64,000 nt of DNA from Mesorhizobium sp. J8 (GCF_016591715.1 NZ_AP024109.1:2790001-2854000), one strand, 5' to 3'. Shown: positions 25,407 to 33,134, numbered from the stretch's first letter. Notes: generated by a model from the sequence alone, not told the origin. Program-made: numbers and translations.

Positions 25407-25862
25407 TTGCCAAGTCTTTCCCTGCCTGCCGAAGGAGGCTGCCGCTGCGGTCGCGTGCGCCTGAGGATCTCGGCAAGGCCGTTGCTCACCATGGCCTGCC
25501 ACTGCACCGGTTGCCAGTCGATGTCGTCCAGCGCCTATTCGCTGAGCGCGGCGATCCCGTCGGAAGGTTTCGAGGTAACCAAGGGCGAGCCGGTGGTCGG
25601 CGGTCTGCACGGGCCGTCGAAACATTATTTCTGCGGCTACTGCATGACCTGGATGTTCACGCGGCCGGAAGGGATCGACTGGTTCGTCAACCTGCGCCCG
25701 ACCATGCTCGACGAGCACGCCTGGTTCGCCCCCTTCATCGAGACCTGGACGGCCGAGAAACTGCCCTGGGCGGCGACATCGGCCGTGCACAGCTACGAAG
25801 CGCTGCCGTCCTTCGAGGAATACGAGCTGCTGGTCGCCGAATACGCCGGCACCCAAAGCTGA
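25407..25862 (+). CDS. GFA / CENP-V family zinc protein
   Basis: A 151-residue member of the glutathione-dependent formaldehyde-activating family. Zinc-binding cysteines appear in GGCRCGRVRLR near residue 11, ACHCTGCQSMSSS near 30 and the CGYCMTWMF site near 75. A TTG at 25407 is the best start because AAGGAG is 7 nt ahead; ATG 25347 would add 20 residues. Such proteins are thought to handle S-hydroxymethyl-glutathione or other carbonyl adducts, but many are uncharacterised. It is 94 bp downstream of the isochorismatase-like gene on the same strand. Confidence 0.8.
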   Translation: MPSLSLPAEGGCRCGRVRLRISARPLLTMACHCTGCQSMSSSAYSLSAAIPSEGFEVTKGEPVVGGLHGPSKHYFCGYCMTWMFTRPEGIDWFVNLRPTMLDEHAWFAPFIETWTAEKLPWAATSAVHSYEALPSFEEYELLVAEYAGTQS

Positions 25863-25879
25863 TCGAAAACCCGACTGAG

Positions 25880-25990
25880 AAAAAAACGGCGACCCAGGGC
25901 AAGGTCGCCGTTGCCGTTTCCGTGCATGGTCGACGCGGCCGTTGGGGGCGCATTGTTGGGGATGTGCTTGGGCGTCCGCGTCGACCACGG
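25880..25990 (-). ncRNA. Candidate small RNA with C-rich loop and intrinsic terminator
   Basis: In the 328-bp gap 25863-26190, the minus strand has a two-hairpin arrangement. A perfect 12-bp stem (25976-25987 with 25927-25938) closes a 37-nt C-rich loop. A second stem, CGGCGACC (25887-25894) with GGTCGCCG (25903-25910), is followed on the minus strand by seven T residues, making a textbook terminator. No credible protein is coded there. The terminator may also simply end the upstream GFA gene in the other direction. No clear promoter was found, so this is a candidate only. The rest of the gap, 25991-26190, has an ATCCCTTG/CAAGGGAT repeat (26120-26127, 26178-26185) just before the next start. 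Confidence 0.4.
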
Positions 25991-26190
25991 CGGCCTCATA
26001 CCGCAGGCTCCACCATGGCACATTTGCCGCCCGCTGAAACTTCCGCGAAAACGGTATATGGCGGCGGCAGCATTTGCCTTCCTGCACACGGAGGAGAAAG
26101 CAAGGGTGAAACAGTTTCTATCCCTTGCCGCATTGACCCCGTCCGCCCGAGCGGCGACGACTGACGCTTTCCTTTTCAAGGGATTGCATC

Positions 26191-27399
26191 GTGAACCAGA
26201 CTCATTTTCTCAACGCCAAACTCGCCGACGGCACGGTCGCTGACCTCACCGTGGCCGACGGACGCTTCATTGCCATAGCGCCGGCAGCCAATACGGTCAC
26301 GCCGCCGTCCGGCGCTATCGACCTCGCCGGCCAGCTCGTCCTGCCGGCTTTCGTCGAGGGCCACATCCATCTCGACACCTCCTTCTACGGCGATGTCTGG
26401 CGCCCGCACATTCCCTGCGCCAACGGCTTCGACGTGCGCGAGCGGGTTGCCTTCCAGATGCGCAACCTCGAGCAGGCGGCGCCCATGGCGGAGCGGGCGA
26501 GACACCAGCTCCAGCTCTGCGTCGGCAATGGCAGCCTCGTCATGCGCAGCCATGTCATGGTCGACGCCGCGGTCGGGCTGAAGCATGTGGAGACTATCCT
26601 CGCCGTGAGGGAGAAATACCGAGACCTGATCGACATCCAGCTCGTCGCTTTCCCGCAGAGCGGCATCCTGTCCTCGCCAGGCACCGCGGACCTGCTCGAC
26701 GAGGCGCTCAAGCTCGGCTGCGACCTGATCGGGGGGCTCGACCCGGCAAGCTTCGACCGCGATGTGAAGGGCCATCTCGATGTGGTGTTCGGCCTTGCCG
26801 AAAAGCGCGGCGCCGGTATCGACATCCACCTGCATGACCGCGGCACGCTCGGACTGTTCGAGATCGAGGAGATCGCCGCCCGGACCACGGCATCGGGCAT
26901 GCAGGGAAAGGTCGTCGTCAGCCACGCTTACGGGCTGGGCGACATTTCCGCCGAGGCGCTGGCCGGCGCGGCCGAGCGGATCGCCGCCGCCGGCGTCGCC
27001 ATCATGACCAACGCGCCCGGCGATCATCCATTCCCGCCGGTGGCGGCGCTGCGCAGGGCGGGGGTCACCGTTTTTGCCGGCTCCGACAACATCCGCGATT
27101 CCTGGTGGCCCTATGGCGATGGCGACATGCTCAACCGCGCCAACATGATCGGCTACCGCTCGGGCTTCTACGAGGATTGGGAACTGGAAGCGGCCTATGA
27201 CGTGGTCAGCCATGCCGGCGCCAGGGCGCTGGGGCTCGAAGGCTACGGCATCGCCGTCGGCGCCAAAGCGGATTTCGTCGCGCTGAAGGCCGAGCATGTG
27301 CCGGAAGCGGTGGTGGCGGTGCCGAAGGATCGCACGGTCTATCGCGCGGGCAGGGAAGTGGCGCGGGGCGGGAAGGTGTTGGCGGCCGGCCGTCGCTGA
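26191..27399 (+). CDS. Cytosine deaminase-like amidohydrolase
   Basis: A 402-residue metal-dependent amidohydrolase. It starts at GTG 26191 with AAGGGA 8 nt ahead. Metal ligands are visible in FVEGHIHLDTSFY near residue 56, DIHLHDRG near 211, VVSHAYGLG near 242 and the catalytic aspartate in FAGSDNIRDSW near 299. This order matches the cytosine deaminase / N-isopropylammelide hydrolase branch rather than dihydropyrimidinases. It may remove an amino group from a pyrimidine, triazine or similar ring. No permease for cytosine is adjacent, so the substrate stays open. Confidence 0.82.
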   Translation: MNQTHFLNAKLADGTVADLTVADGRFIAIAPAANTVTPPSGAIDLAGQLVLPAFVEGHIHLDTSFYGDVWRPHIPCANGFDVRERVAFQMRNLEQAAPMAERARHQLQLCVGNGSLVMRSHVMVDAAVGLKHVETILAVREKYRDLIDIQLVAFPQSGILSSPGTADLLDEALKLGCDLIGGLDPASFDRDVKGHLDVVFGLAEKRGAGIDIHLHDRGTLGLFEIEEIAARTTASGMQGKVVVSHAYGLGDISAEALAGAAERIAAAGVAIMTNAPGDHPFPPVAALRRAGVTVFAGSDNIRDSWWPYGDGDMLNRANMIGYRSGFYEDWELEAAYDVVSHAGARALGLEGYGIAVGAKADFVALKAEHVPEAVVAVPKDRTVYRAGREVARGGKVLAAGRR

Positions 27400-27446
27400 C
27401 AGTCATGTCCGATGCCGCAGGTTTCCGCGCGGCTGGGGACATTGCC

Positions 27447-27611
27447 ATGAAGAAAGAATACGCAAAGCCGACGCTCGTCCGCAAAGGCCGGCTTTCGGCG
27501 CAGACCGCCGCGAGGGGTCATTTCCGGGGATTCGCAGGCCCCGGAGTAGAGCGCGCCGCCCTCTCGGCGGGACATCAATCGGCACATCGGGCAATAAGCC
27601 CAAGCGTCTGA
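27447..27611 (+). CDS. Putative RiPP precursor with lasso-type leader, possibly frameshifted core
   Basis: A 54-residue frame starting MKKEYAKPTLVRKG at 27447, with GGGGA about 8 nt ahead. An in-frame upstream ATG (27405) adds 14 unrelated residues. The leader fits YxxPxLxxxGxxxxxT exactly (Tyr5, Pro8, Leu10, Gly14, Thr20) and matches the peptide at 13899-14000 at most of its first 21 positions. After the leader the frame is basic and long (ARGHFRGFAGPG and on), unlike the short cores expected. A one-base shift after the leader would instead give GVISGDSQAPE and a TAG at about 27547-27549, so the core may have been frameshifted. No maturation genes are nearby. Confidence 0.6.
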   Translation: MKKEYAKPTLVRKGRLSAQTAARGHFRGFAGPGVERAALSAGHQSAHRAISPSV

Positions 27612-27778
27612 CGTTGCAGGCCACACAGGCCTGCGACTGGCGCGCAGGGCGTACGCCCGATCCCTAAATTAATTTGCATGCATATGTTTCAAGCGGCCTC
27701 GGTTTCGTGAAGCATTTCACCGTTCGCGCGCAATCGACTGGTTACAGACGCATCGCAAAAGCGGCGCCGGGTGAATGG

Positions 27779-27799
27779 GCGGCGCAGGTTTTGCGCCGC
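27779..27799 (+). promoter_or_regulatory. Hairpin in the leader of the DUF1127 gene
   Basis: GCGGCGCA (27779-27786) pairs with TGCGCCGC (27792-27799) around a 5-nt loop, ending 19 nt before the DUF1127 start codon. It may stabilise the short mRNA or influence translation; no T-run follows, so it is not a terminator. Confidence 0.4.
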
Positions 27800-27818
27800 T
27801 GATTTATGGGAGCCGTTG

Positions 27819-27974
27819 ATGTTCAAAAGTCTTAACCGGATCCGCGCTGCCTTCGCGCAGGCCAGCAAGCGCCGCCGCACGACGCGCGAACTGAACGAGC
27901 TGCCGCCGGAGATCCGCAAGGATATCGGCTGGCCGCAATCCGCTCAGGACGACGAGATTCGGTTGCCGTTTTGA
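27819..27974 (+). CDS. DUF1127 small protein
   Basis: A 51-residue, arginine-rich protein starting MFKSLNRIRAAF at 27819 after GGGAG. The C-terminal half has the DUF1127 (YjiS-like) pattern RRTTRELNELPPEIRKDIGW, with the conserved L-x-x-L-x-x-x-x-R-x-D-I-G core. In alphaproteobacteria these small proteins bind RNA or have roles in stress and phosphate or carbon metabolism. It is a single-gene unit. Confidence 0.85.
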   Translation: MFKSLNRIRAAFAQASKRRRTTRELNELPPEIRKDIGWPQSAQDDEIRLPF

Positions 27975-28057
27975 GCCGGACGCAAGGGCGCCACGCCAGC
28001 GCGGCCGCCTTCTCGCAGCGCTTGGTGCCGACGGCGCCGGACGGCGCCGGCTTCAGC

Positions 28058-28351
28058 CTATATTTCCGCAACGACCGTGCCGGACACCGGATCCGTCACG
28101 CCGAGATCGCCGCCCAGGTCTTCGAGCATATCGCGGAACGTATCGAGGATGCCGATCATCATCGGGCGCGCCGCGGCGAGGCTGTCCATGTCGTTCCATT
28201 CGCCGACCATGCAGAATGTGCGCTCGCCGGTCTTGATAAGGGCGCCCTTGCGAAAGCCCTTGGCGTTCAGCGAGACCTTTTCATGCGCTTCGACGAAGGC
28301 GTTCTCCTTACCTGGCTTGGTGCGAAAGCGGACTACGTTGTAGGCGGTCAT
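28058..28351 (-). CDS. Antibiotic biosynthesis monooxygenase-like small protein
   Basis: A 97-residue ferredoxin-like fold protein (MTAYNVVRFRTKPGKENAFV at the N-terminus, then FCMVGEWNDMDSLAAARPMM), typical of the dimeric alpha/beta barrel ABM superfamily. GAGGAAGCC precedes the start. It lies 23 bp after the GYD-domain gene and is probably its operon partner. Members range from quinol monooxygenases to non-enzymatic ligand binders, so the activity is unknown. Confidence 0.75.
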   Translation of the reverse strand: MTAYNVVRFRTKPGKENAFVEAHEKVSLNAKGFRKGALIKTGERTFCMVGEWNDMDSLAAARPMMIGILDTFRDMLEDLGGDLGVTDPVSGTVVAEI

Positions 28352-28374
28352 GGCTTCCTCCGTTCGATGAGATA

Positions 28375-28689
28375 TCAGCCGGCCGGCTTGTAGGCGCCGG
28401 CTGCCTTGTTGGCAGCCGCGATCACAGCCTTCATGTCGAGTTCTTCGAGGACGACGAGATCGCTTACCGAACCGCTTGCCCGCACCGCGAGCGTCATCCC
28501 CATCCCGGCGATCTGGTCCGGCACTTCGCCGTTGACGATGACGTCATAGAGGCCGCGCGTGAACATCAGGCTGTTCACCTTGCCGCCCACGCTTTCAAAC
28601 AGCGCTGCGATCGCAACCTCACGGTTCGATCCTTGCATCAGCCCTTTGGCGGCGTGGGGCTCATAAGTCGCCAATATGGTAACCTTCAT
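28375..28689 (-). CDS. GYD-domain protein
   Basis: A 104-residue protein of the GYD family, related to the dimeric alpha/beta barrel fold. It starts MKVTILATYEPHAAKGLMQG after a strong GGAGGAG, and the family signature appears as a short glycine-tyrosine-aspartate (G-x-YD, here RGLYDVIV near residue 45). Function is unknown in the family. First gene of a two-gene minus-strand operon with the ABM-like protein. Confidence 0.78.
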   Translation of the reverse strand: MKVTILATYEPHAAKGLMQGSNREVAIAALFESVGGKVNSLMFTRGLYDVIVNGEVPDQIAGMGMTLAVRASGSVSDLVVLEELDMKAVIAAANKAAGAYKPAG

Positions 28690-29002
28690 GGGACTCTCCT
28701 CCTAATATCACTGCCTCGGCCGCCCAATGATGCGGGCAGCACGGACGTGCCTGTTCTCTCCTGGCATATGACTGGTCTGTCTGTGGACCGCTCGGGCAGT
28801 CCTGGCGAACGGGCGGTTCAACCGGTGCGAGGCTCCGGCCTGCTGTAATATGCGCCATTTCTAATATAACGACAATCCGGCATCTGCCGAAAGCCGATGG
28901 CCGACCTTTGATTAGTATTCGCGAAAATCTGTGGGCCAAATGTCGCCTCGACGATGCGCCATGACCGTTTTGTGTATTCACGCGAAAGGCGCGGCCTGAT
29001 AA
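28690..29002. other. Divergent intergenic region without a gene
   Basis: About 310 bp between the divergent GYD operon and the aminotransferase gene. No coding frame with a plausible start was found. The part from about 28840 to 29000 is markedly less GC-rich than its surroundings and probably holds promoters for both directions. The clear operator-like palindrome at its right edge is listed separately. Confidence 0.4.
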
Positions 29003-29023
29003 TAGGTCAATGAAGCTGACCTA
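29003..29023. promoter_or_regulatory. Operator-like palindrome before the aminotransferase
   Basis: TAGGTCA (29003-29009) and TGACCTA (29017-29023) form a perfect 7-bp inverted repeat with a 7-bp spacer, ending 24 bp before the TTG start. Its position between likely promoter and ribosome site suggests repression. No regulator gene is adjacent on either side. Confidence 0.55.
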
Positions 29024-29047
29024 AATAAGCACTGCGGGAGGTGCGCC

Positions 29048-30256
29048 TTGACCCTGTTGAACCTTCTGGCCTCGCGCTCTTCGCGCATGAAGGCTTCGGA
29101 AATCCGCGAGCTGCTGAAGCTGCTCGACCAGCCGGACATCATCTCCTTCGCCGGCGGCATCCCGGACCCGTCGCTGTTTCCCGCCGAAGCGATCGGCGAT
29201 GCCTATCAGGCCGTGCTCGGTGGCGCCGAGGCGGGCGCCGCGCTGCAATACCAGGTCAGCGAAGGCTTCCTGCCGCTGCGCAAATGGCTAGCCGCCTATA
29301 TGGCCAAGCTCGGCGTTCAATGTGACGAGGGCAACATCTTCATCACCTCCGGCTCGCAGCAGGCGCTCGACTATCTTGGCAAGCTGTTCCTGTCACCCGG
29401 CGACACGGCCCTGGTCACCTGGCCGACCTATCTCGGCGCGTTGCAGGCCTTCAATGCCTACGAGCCGCGCTACGACCGGCTGAACACCGCCGGCGGCAAC
29501 ATGACGCCGGAAGCCTATCGCGCTGCCGCCGCCGCAAATGGCGGCAAGGTGAAATTCGCCTATCTGGTGCCGGATTTCGCCAACCCGACCGGCAACACGC
29601 TGGACGTCAAGCAGCGCGAGGCGGTGCTCGACCTTGCCGGCGAGCTCGACATCGCCGTCATCGAGGACGCCGCCTATCGCGCGTTGCGCTATGACGGGGA
29701 AGGCGTGCCGCCGATCCTGGCGCTCGACTGCGCCCGCTCCGGCGGCATCGATCATGCGCGCACGCTCTATTGCGGTTCCTTCTCGAAGATCCTGTCGCCG
29801 GGCATGCGCGTCGGCTGGGTGTGCGCGCCGCGCCATGTGGTGGAAAAGCTGGTGCTGATGAAGCAGGCCTCCGACCTGCACAGCCCCTCGATCAACCAGA
29901 TGGTCATGCACCGCGTCGCCGAGACGATTTTCGACGCCCAGGTCGACAAGCTGATCGGCGCTTACCGCAAACGACGCGACGCGCTGCTCGGCGCGCTCGA
30001 TGCCAACATGCCGGACGGCATTTCCTGGAGCCGCCCGGACGGCGGCATGTTCGTCTGGCTGACGCTGCCGGAAGGCACCGACGCCACCGAACTGCTGGCG
30101 CGCTCGGTCAAGGAGGCGCGCGTCGCCTTCGTGCCGGGCAACGCCTTCTACGCCGACGGCACCGGCCGCAACACGCTGCGCATGTCCTTCACCCTTGCCG
30201 ACGACCGCGCTGTGAATGAAGGCGTGCCGAGACTGGCAAAGCTGCTGCGGGGATAA
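29048..30256 (+). CDS. PLP-dependent class I/II aminotransferase (LysN / MocR-like fold)
   Basis: A 402-residue fold-type I aminotransferase with the N-terminus typical of 2-aminoadipate-type enzymes (SRMKASEIRELLKLLDQPDI, then FAGGIPDPSLFP). The PLP lysine is in CGSFSKILSPGMRVGW near residue 245; the substrate carboxylate arginine is near the C-terminus (GRNTLRMSFT). The TTG start follows GCGGGAGG at 6 nt. The enzyme would transfer amino groups between an amino acid (aromatic, branched or 2-aminoadipate) and a 2-oxo acid. Single-gene unit under the palindrome at 29003. Confidence 0.85.
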   Translation: MTLLNLLASRSSRMKASEIRELLKLLDQPDIISFAGGIPDPSLFPAEAIGDAYQAVLGGAEAGAALQYQVSEGFLPLRKWLAAYMAKLGVQCDEGNIFITSGSQQALDYLGKLFLSPGDTALVTWPTYLGALQAFNAYEPRYDRLNTAGGNMTPEAYRAAAAANGGKVKFAYLVPDFANPTGNTLDVKQREAVLDLAGELDIAVIEDAAYRALRYDGEGVPPILALDCARSGGIDHARTLYCGSFSKILSPGMRVGWVCAPRHVVEKLVLMKQASDLHSPSINQMVMHRVAETIFDAQVDKLIGAYRKRRDALLGALDANMPDGISWSRPDGGMFVWLTLPEGTDATELLARSVKEARVAFVPGNAFYADGTGRNTLRMSFTLADDRAVNEGVPRLAKLLRG

Positions 30257-30276
30257 GCTTCAATCACCGCCGTCTC

Positions 30277-30311
30277 GCGCAGGCGTGATTGGTAGTGCGC
30301 AGGCGTGATTG
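30277..30311. repeat. Tandem 15-bp direct repeat
   Basis: GCGCAGGCGTGATTG occurs at 30277-30291 and again, exactly, at 30297-30311, 20 bp apart (two helical turns). A partial inverted copy, CAATCAC, lies at 30261-30267. Two exact sites on one DNA face just ahead of a candidate small-RNA promoter look like activator binding sites. Confidence 0.55.
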
Positions 30312-30344
30312 TCCGCGCGGCCGATTTCTCGGCTAGTGTCGCGG

Positions 30345-30440
30345 CCGATCCAACACCCCCTGGATCGACCCGGCCGTGGGGTCCCACCTCCAATGGCCGA
30401 ACGAAAGAGCCCCGACGGCCTCCACCGGCGGGGCTTTTTC
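30345..30440 (+). ncRNA. Candidate small RNA with anti-Shine-Dalgarno motif and terminator
   Basis: An approximately 95-nt transcript is suggested by TTGTCC (30309-30314), an 18-bp spacer and CTAGTG (30333-30338). The first hairpin is GATCCA (30347-30352) with TGGATC (30361-30366) around the loop ACACCCCC. A single-stranded stretch then includes CCACCTCC, complementary to ribosome-binding sites. The end is a strong intrinsic terminator: AGCCCCG (30408-30414) with CGGGGCT (30429-30435) and a run of T. No protein frame fits. This is the layout of trans-acting alphaproteobacterial sRNAs with C-rich loops. The promoter is only a moderate match. Confidence 0.5.
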
Positions 30441-30521
30441 GCTGTCCAGGCAGGCGGTCGCCCCGGCTTGCCCTTTTTCGGGCCGCTTTTGCGCTACGCT
30501 GTGTTGTCCAGGGAGGATCAA

Positions 30522-31067
30522 ATGACCTTGCGCGTCTGCTTCACCATGCTTGTCCTCATCGCCTTAGCCACCCAGGCGCAGGCGTTCGAGATCTCCAGCC
30601 CGTCGGTCTCCGACGGCAAATGGGATGCGAAATATCTCGGCGACAAGGCCGGCTGCGGCGGCAAGAGCGTCTCGATCGCGCTTGCCTGGAAGGATCCGCC
30701 GGCCGGAACGAAAAGCTACGCGCTGACCATGTTCGACACCGATGCAAACGGCGGCAAAGGGTTTTGGCATTGGCTGGCCTGGAACATCCCGGCGAGCGCC
30801 AAGGGACTGCGCGAGGGCGCCGGCGCGCAAGGTGGCAAGCGCATGCCCAAGGGCGCGGTGCTGGGCAAAGGCGACGTCGGCCGAGCCGGCTATTTCGGCC
30901 CGTGCCCGCCGCCCGGCAGCGGCGACCATCACTATGTCTTCACGCTCTACGCGCTGGGAGACAAGACGCTTCGCATACCAGCCAACCCGTTGCCGGAGAT
31001 GGTCTCGGTGGCGGCGAAGAGCTCCGCGCTCGGCCAGGCGACGGTGACGTATACTTACGGAAGGTAG
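30522..31067 (+). CDS. Exported YbhB/YbcL-type PEBP-family protein
   Basis: A 181-residue protein of the phosphatidylethanolamine-binding (Raf kinase inhibitor-like) family, starting at 30522 after GGGAGGAT. A signal peptide ends near residue 21 (LVLIALATQAQA-FE). The ligand-pocket motifs are visible: TMFDTDANGGKGFWHWL near residue 68 and YFGPCPPPGSGDHHYVFTLY near 127. Bacterial members bind phospholipid-like or small ligands in the periplasm, with no settled physiological role. It follows the candidate small RNA on the same strand. Confidence 0.85.
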   Translation: MTLRVCFTMLVLIALATQAQAFEISSPSVSDGKWDAKYLGDKAGCGGKSVSIALAWKDPPAGTKSYALTMFDTDANGGKGFWHWLAWNIPASAKGLREGAGAQGGKRMPKGAVLGKGDVGRAGYFGPCPPPGSGDHHYVFTLYALGDKTLRIPANPLPEMVSVAAKSSALGQATVTYTYGR

Positions 31068-31084
31068 CAGGGCGCCAGTGACAG

Positions 31085-31114
31085 CGGATCTCCCCTTGTG
31101 GGGAGAGATCCGCG
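31085..31114. repeat. Short rhizobial palindromic element between convergent genes
   Basis: GCGGATCTCCCC pairs with GGGGAGAGATCCGC around TTGT, with a two-base AG bulge. It belongs to the ATCTCCCC/GGGGAGAT repeat family seen elsewhere in the window and lies between the convergent PEBP and GST genes, where it may also act as a terminator. Confidence 0.6.
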
Positions 31115-31124
31115 GCTTCACGCC

Positions 31125-31994
31125 TCACTCCGCCGCCTGCAGCTTGTCCTGCGTCTTCGTCTCGAAGTCGCTGGCGTCGTGGCGCTCGCGCAACTGGAAG
31201 GCGGGATCGCCGGACATGCGGTTGACCATGCGCCCGCGCTTCACCGCCGGCCGCGCGTCGATCGCGTCGGCCCAGCGCTGCACGTTCTTGTATTCGTGCA
31301 CGGACAGGAACTCGGCGGCGTTGTTGTAGCTGCGGCCCTTGGCGAGCCCGCCATACCAGGGCCAAACCGCAATGTCGGCGATGGTGTAGTCGGGGCCCGC
31401 GAGGTATTCGCTCTCCGCCAGCCTGCGGTCGAGCACGTCCATCTGCCGCTTGGTCTCCATGGCGAAGCGGTCGATCGCGTATTCGATCTTCTGCGGCGCA
31501 TAGGCGTAGAAATGGCCGAAGCCACCGCCCAGATAGGGTGCGGAGCCCATTTGCCAGAACAGCCACGAAAAGGTTTCCGCGCGCGCCGCGCGCTCGGTCG
31601 GCAGGAACTCGCCGAATTTTTCGGCGAGATAGGTGAGGATCGAGCCTGACTCGAACACGCGCACCGGCTTCGGCTCGCTGTGGTCCATCAGCGCCGGGAT
31701 CTTCGAGTTCGGGTTGACCTCGACGAAGCCGCTGCCGAACTGGTCGCCATCGCCGATCTTGATCAGCCAGGCATCGTATTCCGCGCCCTTGTGGCCGAGC
31801 GCCAGAAGCTCCTCCAGCATGATCGTCACCTTCTGGCCGTTGGGCGTGGCCAGCGAATAGAGCTGCAGCGGATGCTTGCCGATCGGCAGCTCCTTCTCAT
31901 GCGTCGGGCCCGCGATCGGCCGGTTGATCGAAGCGAACTCGCCGCCATTCGGCTTGTTCCAGGTCCAGACTTTCGGCGGGATATATTCGTCCAT
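31125..31994 (-). CDS. yghU: Glutathione S-transferase, YghU/YfcG type
   Basis: A 289-residue GST of the Nu class. It has the YghU-type N-terminal extension before the thioredoxin fold, which reads KHPLQLYSLATPNGQKVTIM near residue 40 and IPALMDHSEP near 105. The C-terminal helical domain follows (GGGFGHFYAYAP near 160). Family members bind two glutathiones and have disulfide-reductase and peroxidase activity. The ORF is full length compared with E. coli YghU (about 288). It is a lone gene, convergent with the PEBP gene. Confidence 0.88.
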   Translation of the reverse strand: MDEYIPPKVWTWNKPNGGEFASINRPIAGPTHEKELPIGKHPLQLYSLATPNGQKVTIMLEELLALGHKGAEYDAWLIKIGDGDQFGSGFVEVNPNSKIPALMDHSEPKPVRVFESGSILTYLAEKFGEFLPTERAARAETFSWLFWQMGSAPYLGGGFGHFYAYAPQKIEYAIDRFAMETKRQMDVLDRRLAESEYLAGPDYTIADIAVWPWYGGLAKGRSYNNAAEFLSVHEYKNVQRWADAIDARPAVKRGRMVNRMSGDPAFQLRERHDASDFETKTQDKLQAAE

Positions 31995-32218
31995 GTGCGG
32001 AGGCCCTGTAGGTTCGGAGAACTGCGACGTCTGCTGATGGCGATAGACTTAGGTGCGGTTGCGCGCGCGTCAAAGAAAAAAGTTCAATCTTCGTTGAACT
32101 AGCGCTTGTGCCAGCATGCAGGGCTTCCCTTCTCCCACGGGGAGAACGACGAAGGCCCTTGCGCCGCGCGCCTCCGGCCATACTTAATAGACGAAGACCC
32201 GCAATGCAGGATGGATCG

Positions 32219-33121
32219 ATGACCATCGGGAAAATTTCGCGCTCCGTCGTTGCCGTGCGCGCCATGGTGCCGGACGACGCTTTCACCGCCAATGCGCTGG
32301 GCACGCGCCGCGAGGGCAGCGGCGTGGTGATCCGCGACAACGGCCTTGTGCTCACCATCGGCTATCTCATCACCGAGGCCGAGGAAGTGTGGCTGACCGA
32401 CCAGGACGGCCGCGTGGTCGCGGCGCACGCGCTGGCTTATGACCAGGAGACCGGCTTCGGCCTTGTCCAGGCGCTGGCGCCGCTCGGTCTGCCGGCGGTC
32501 CAGTTCGGCAGTGCCAGGAAGGCCAATATCGGCGATGCCGTGACGCTCGCCGACGGCATCGGCCAGCAGGTCGACGCCCACATCGTCACCAAGCAGGAAT
32601 TCGCCGGCTACTGGGAATATCTGATCGACGAGGCGATCTTCACCGCGCCCGCGCACCCGTCCTGGGGCGGAGCGGCGCTGTTCGACCGCGACGGCAAGCT
32701 GCTCGGCGTCGGCTCGCTGCGCCTGCAGATGAGCCGCGCCGGGGAGATCGCCGACATCAATATGGTTGTGCCCATCGACCTTTTGACGCCGATCCTCGAC
32801 GATCTCATCAAGCGCGGCCAGGCGGCGAAGGCGCCGCGCCCGTGGCTCGGTGCGTTCTCGGCCGAGTCGAACGGCATGGTGGTGGTGATGAGCGTGGCGG
32901 AAGGCGGTCCGGCCGCCCAGGCGGGCCTGCGTCAGGGCGACATCATCTCCGACGTGCGAGACGGCGAGGTCGACGGTCTGGCGGATTTCTACAGAAAGCT
33001 CTGGCAGAATCCGGCCGGCTCGGAAATCCCGCTGCGCGTCGTGCGTGACGGCCGCGAGACTTGGCTGCGCGTCAAATCCGCCGACCGCAATTCCTTCCTG
33101 AAGAAGCCGCAACTGCAGTAG
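32219..33121 (+). CDS. HtrA/DegP-like S1 protein with PDZ domain, catalytic triad lost
   Basis: A 300-residue trypsin-fold plus PDZ protein (start at 32219 after AGGATGG; ATG 32204 is an alternative). The trypsin-like part runs to about residue 200, and the PDZ domain follows (MVVVMSVAEGGPAAQAGLRQGD near residue 220). The usual catalytic positions are changed: the His region reads LVLTIGYLIT, the Asp region ETGFGLVQ, and the Ser region HPSWGGAAL instead of GNSGGPL. So it is very probably not a protease. No signal peptide is evident, suggesting a cytoplasmic scaffold or sensor role. The upstream gene is antisense GST; a LysR follows at 33135. Confidence 0.75.
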   Translation: MTIGKISRSVVAVRAMVPDDAFTANALGTRREGSGVVIRDNGLVLTIGYLITEAEEVWLTDQDGRVVAAHALAYDQETGFGLVQALAPLGLPAVQFGSARKANIGDAVTLADGIGQQVDAHIVTKQEFAGYWEYLIDEAIFTAPAHPSWGGAALFDRDGKLLGVGSLRLQMSRAGEIADINMVVPIDLLTPILDDLIKRGQAAKAPRPWLGAFSAESNGMVVVMSVAEGGPAAQAGLRQGDIISDVRDGEVDGLADFYRKLWQNPAGSEIPLRVVRDGRETWLRVKSADRNSFLKKPQLQ

Positions 33122-33134
33122 CGCCGTCCGCCGG

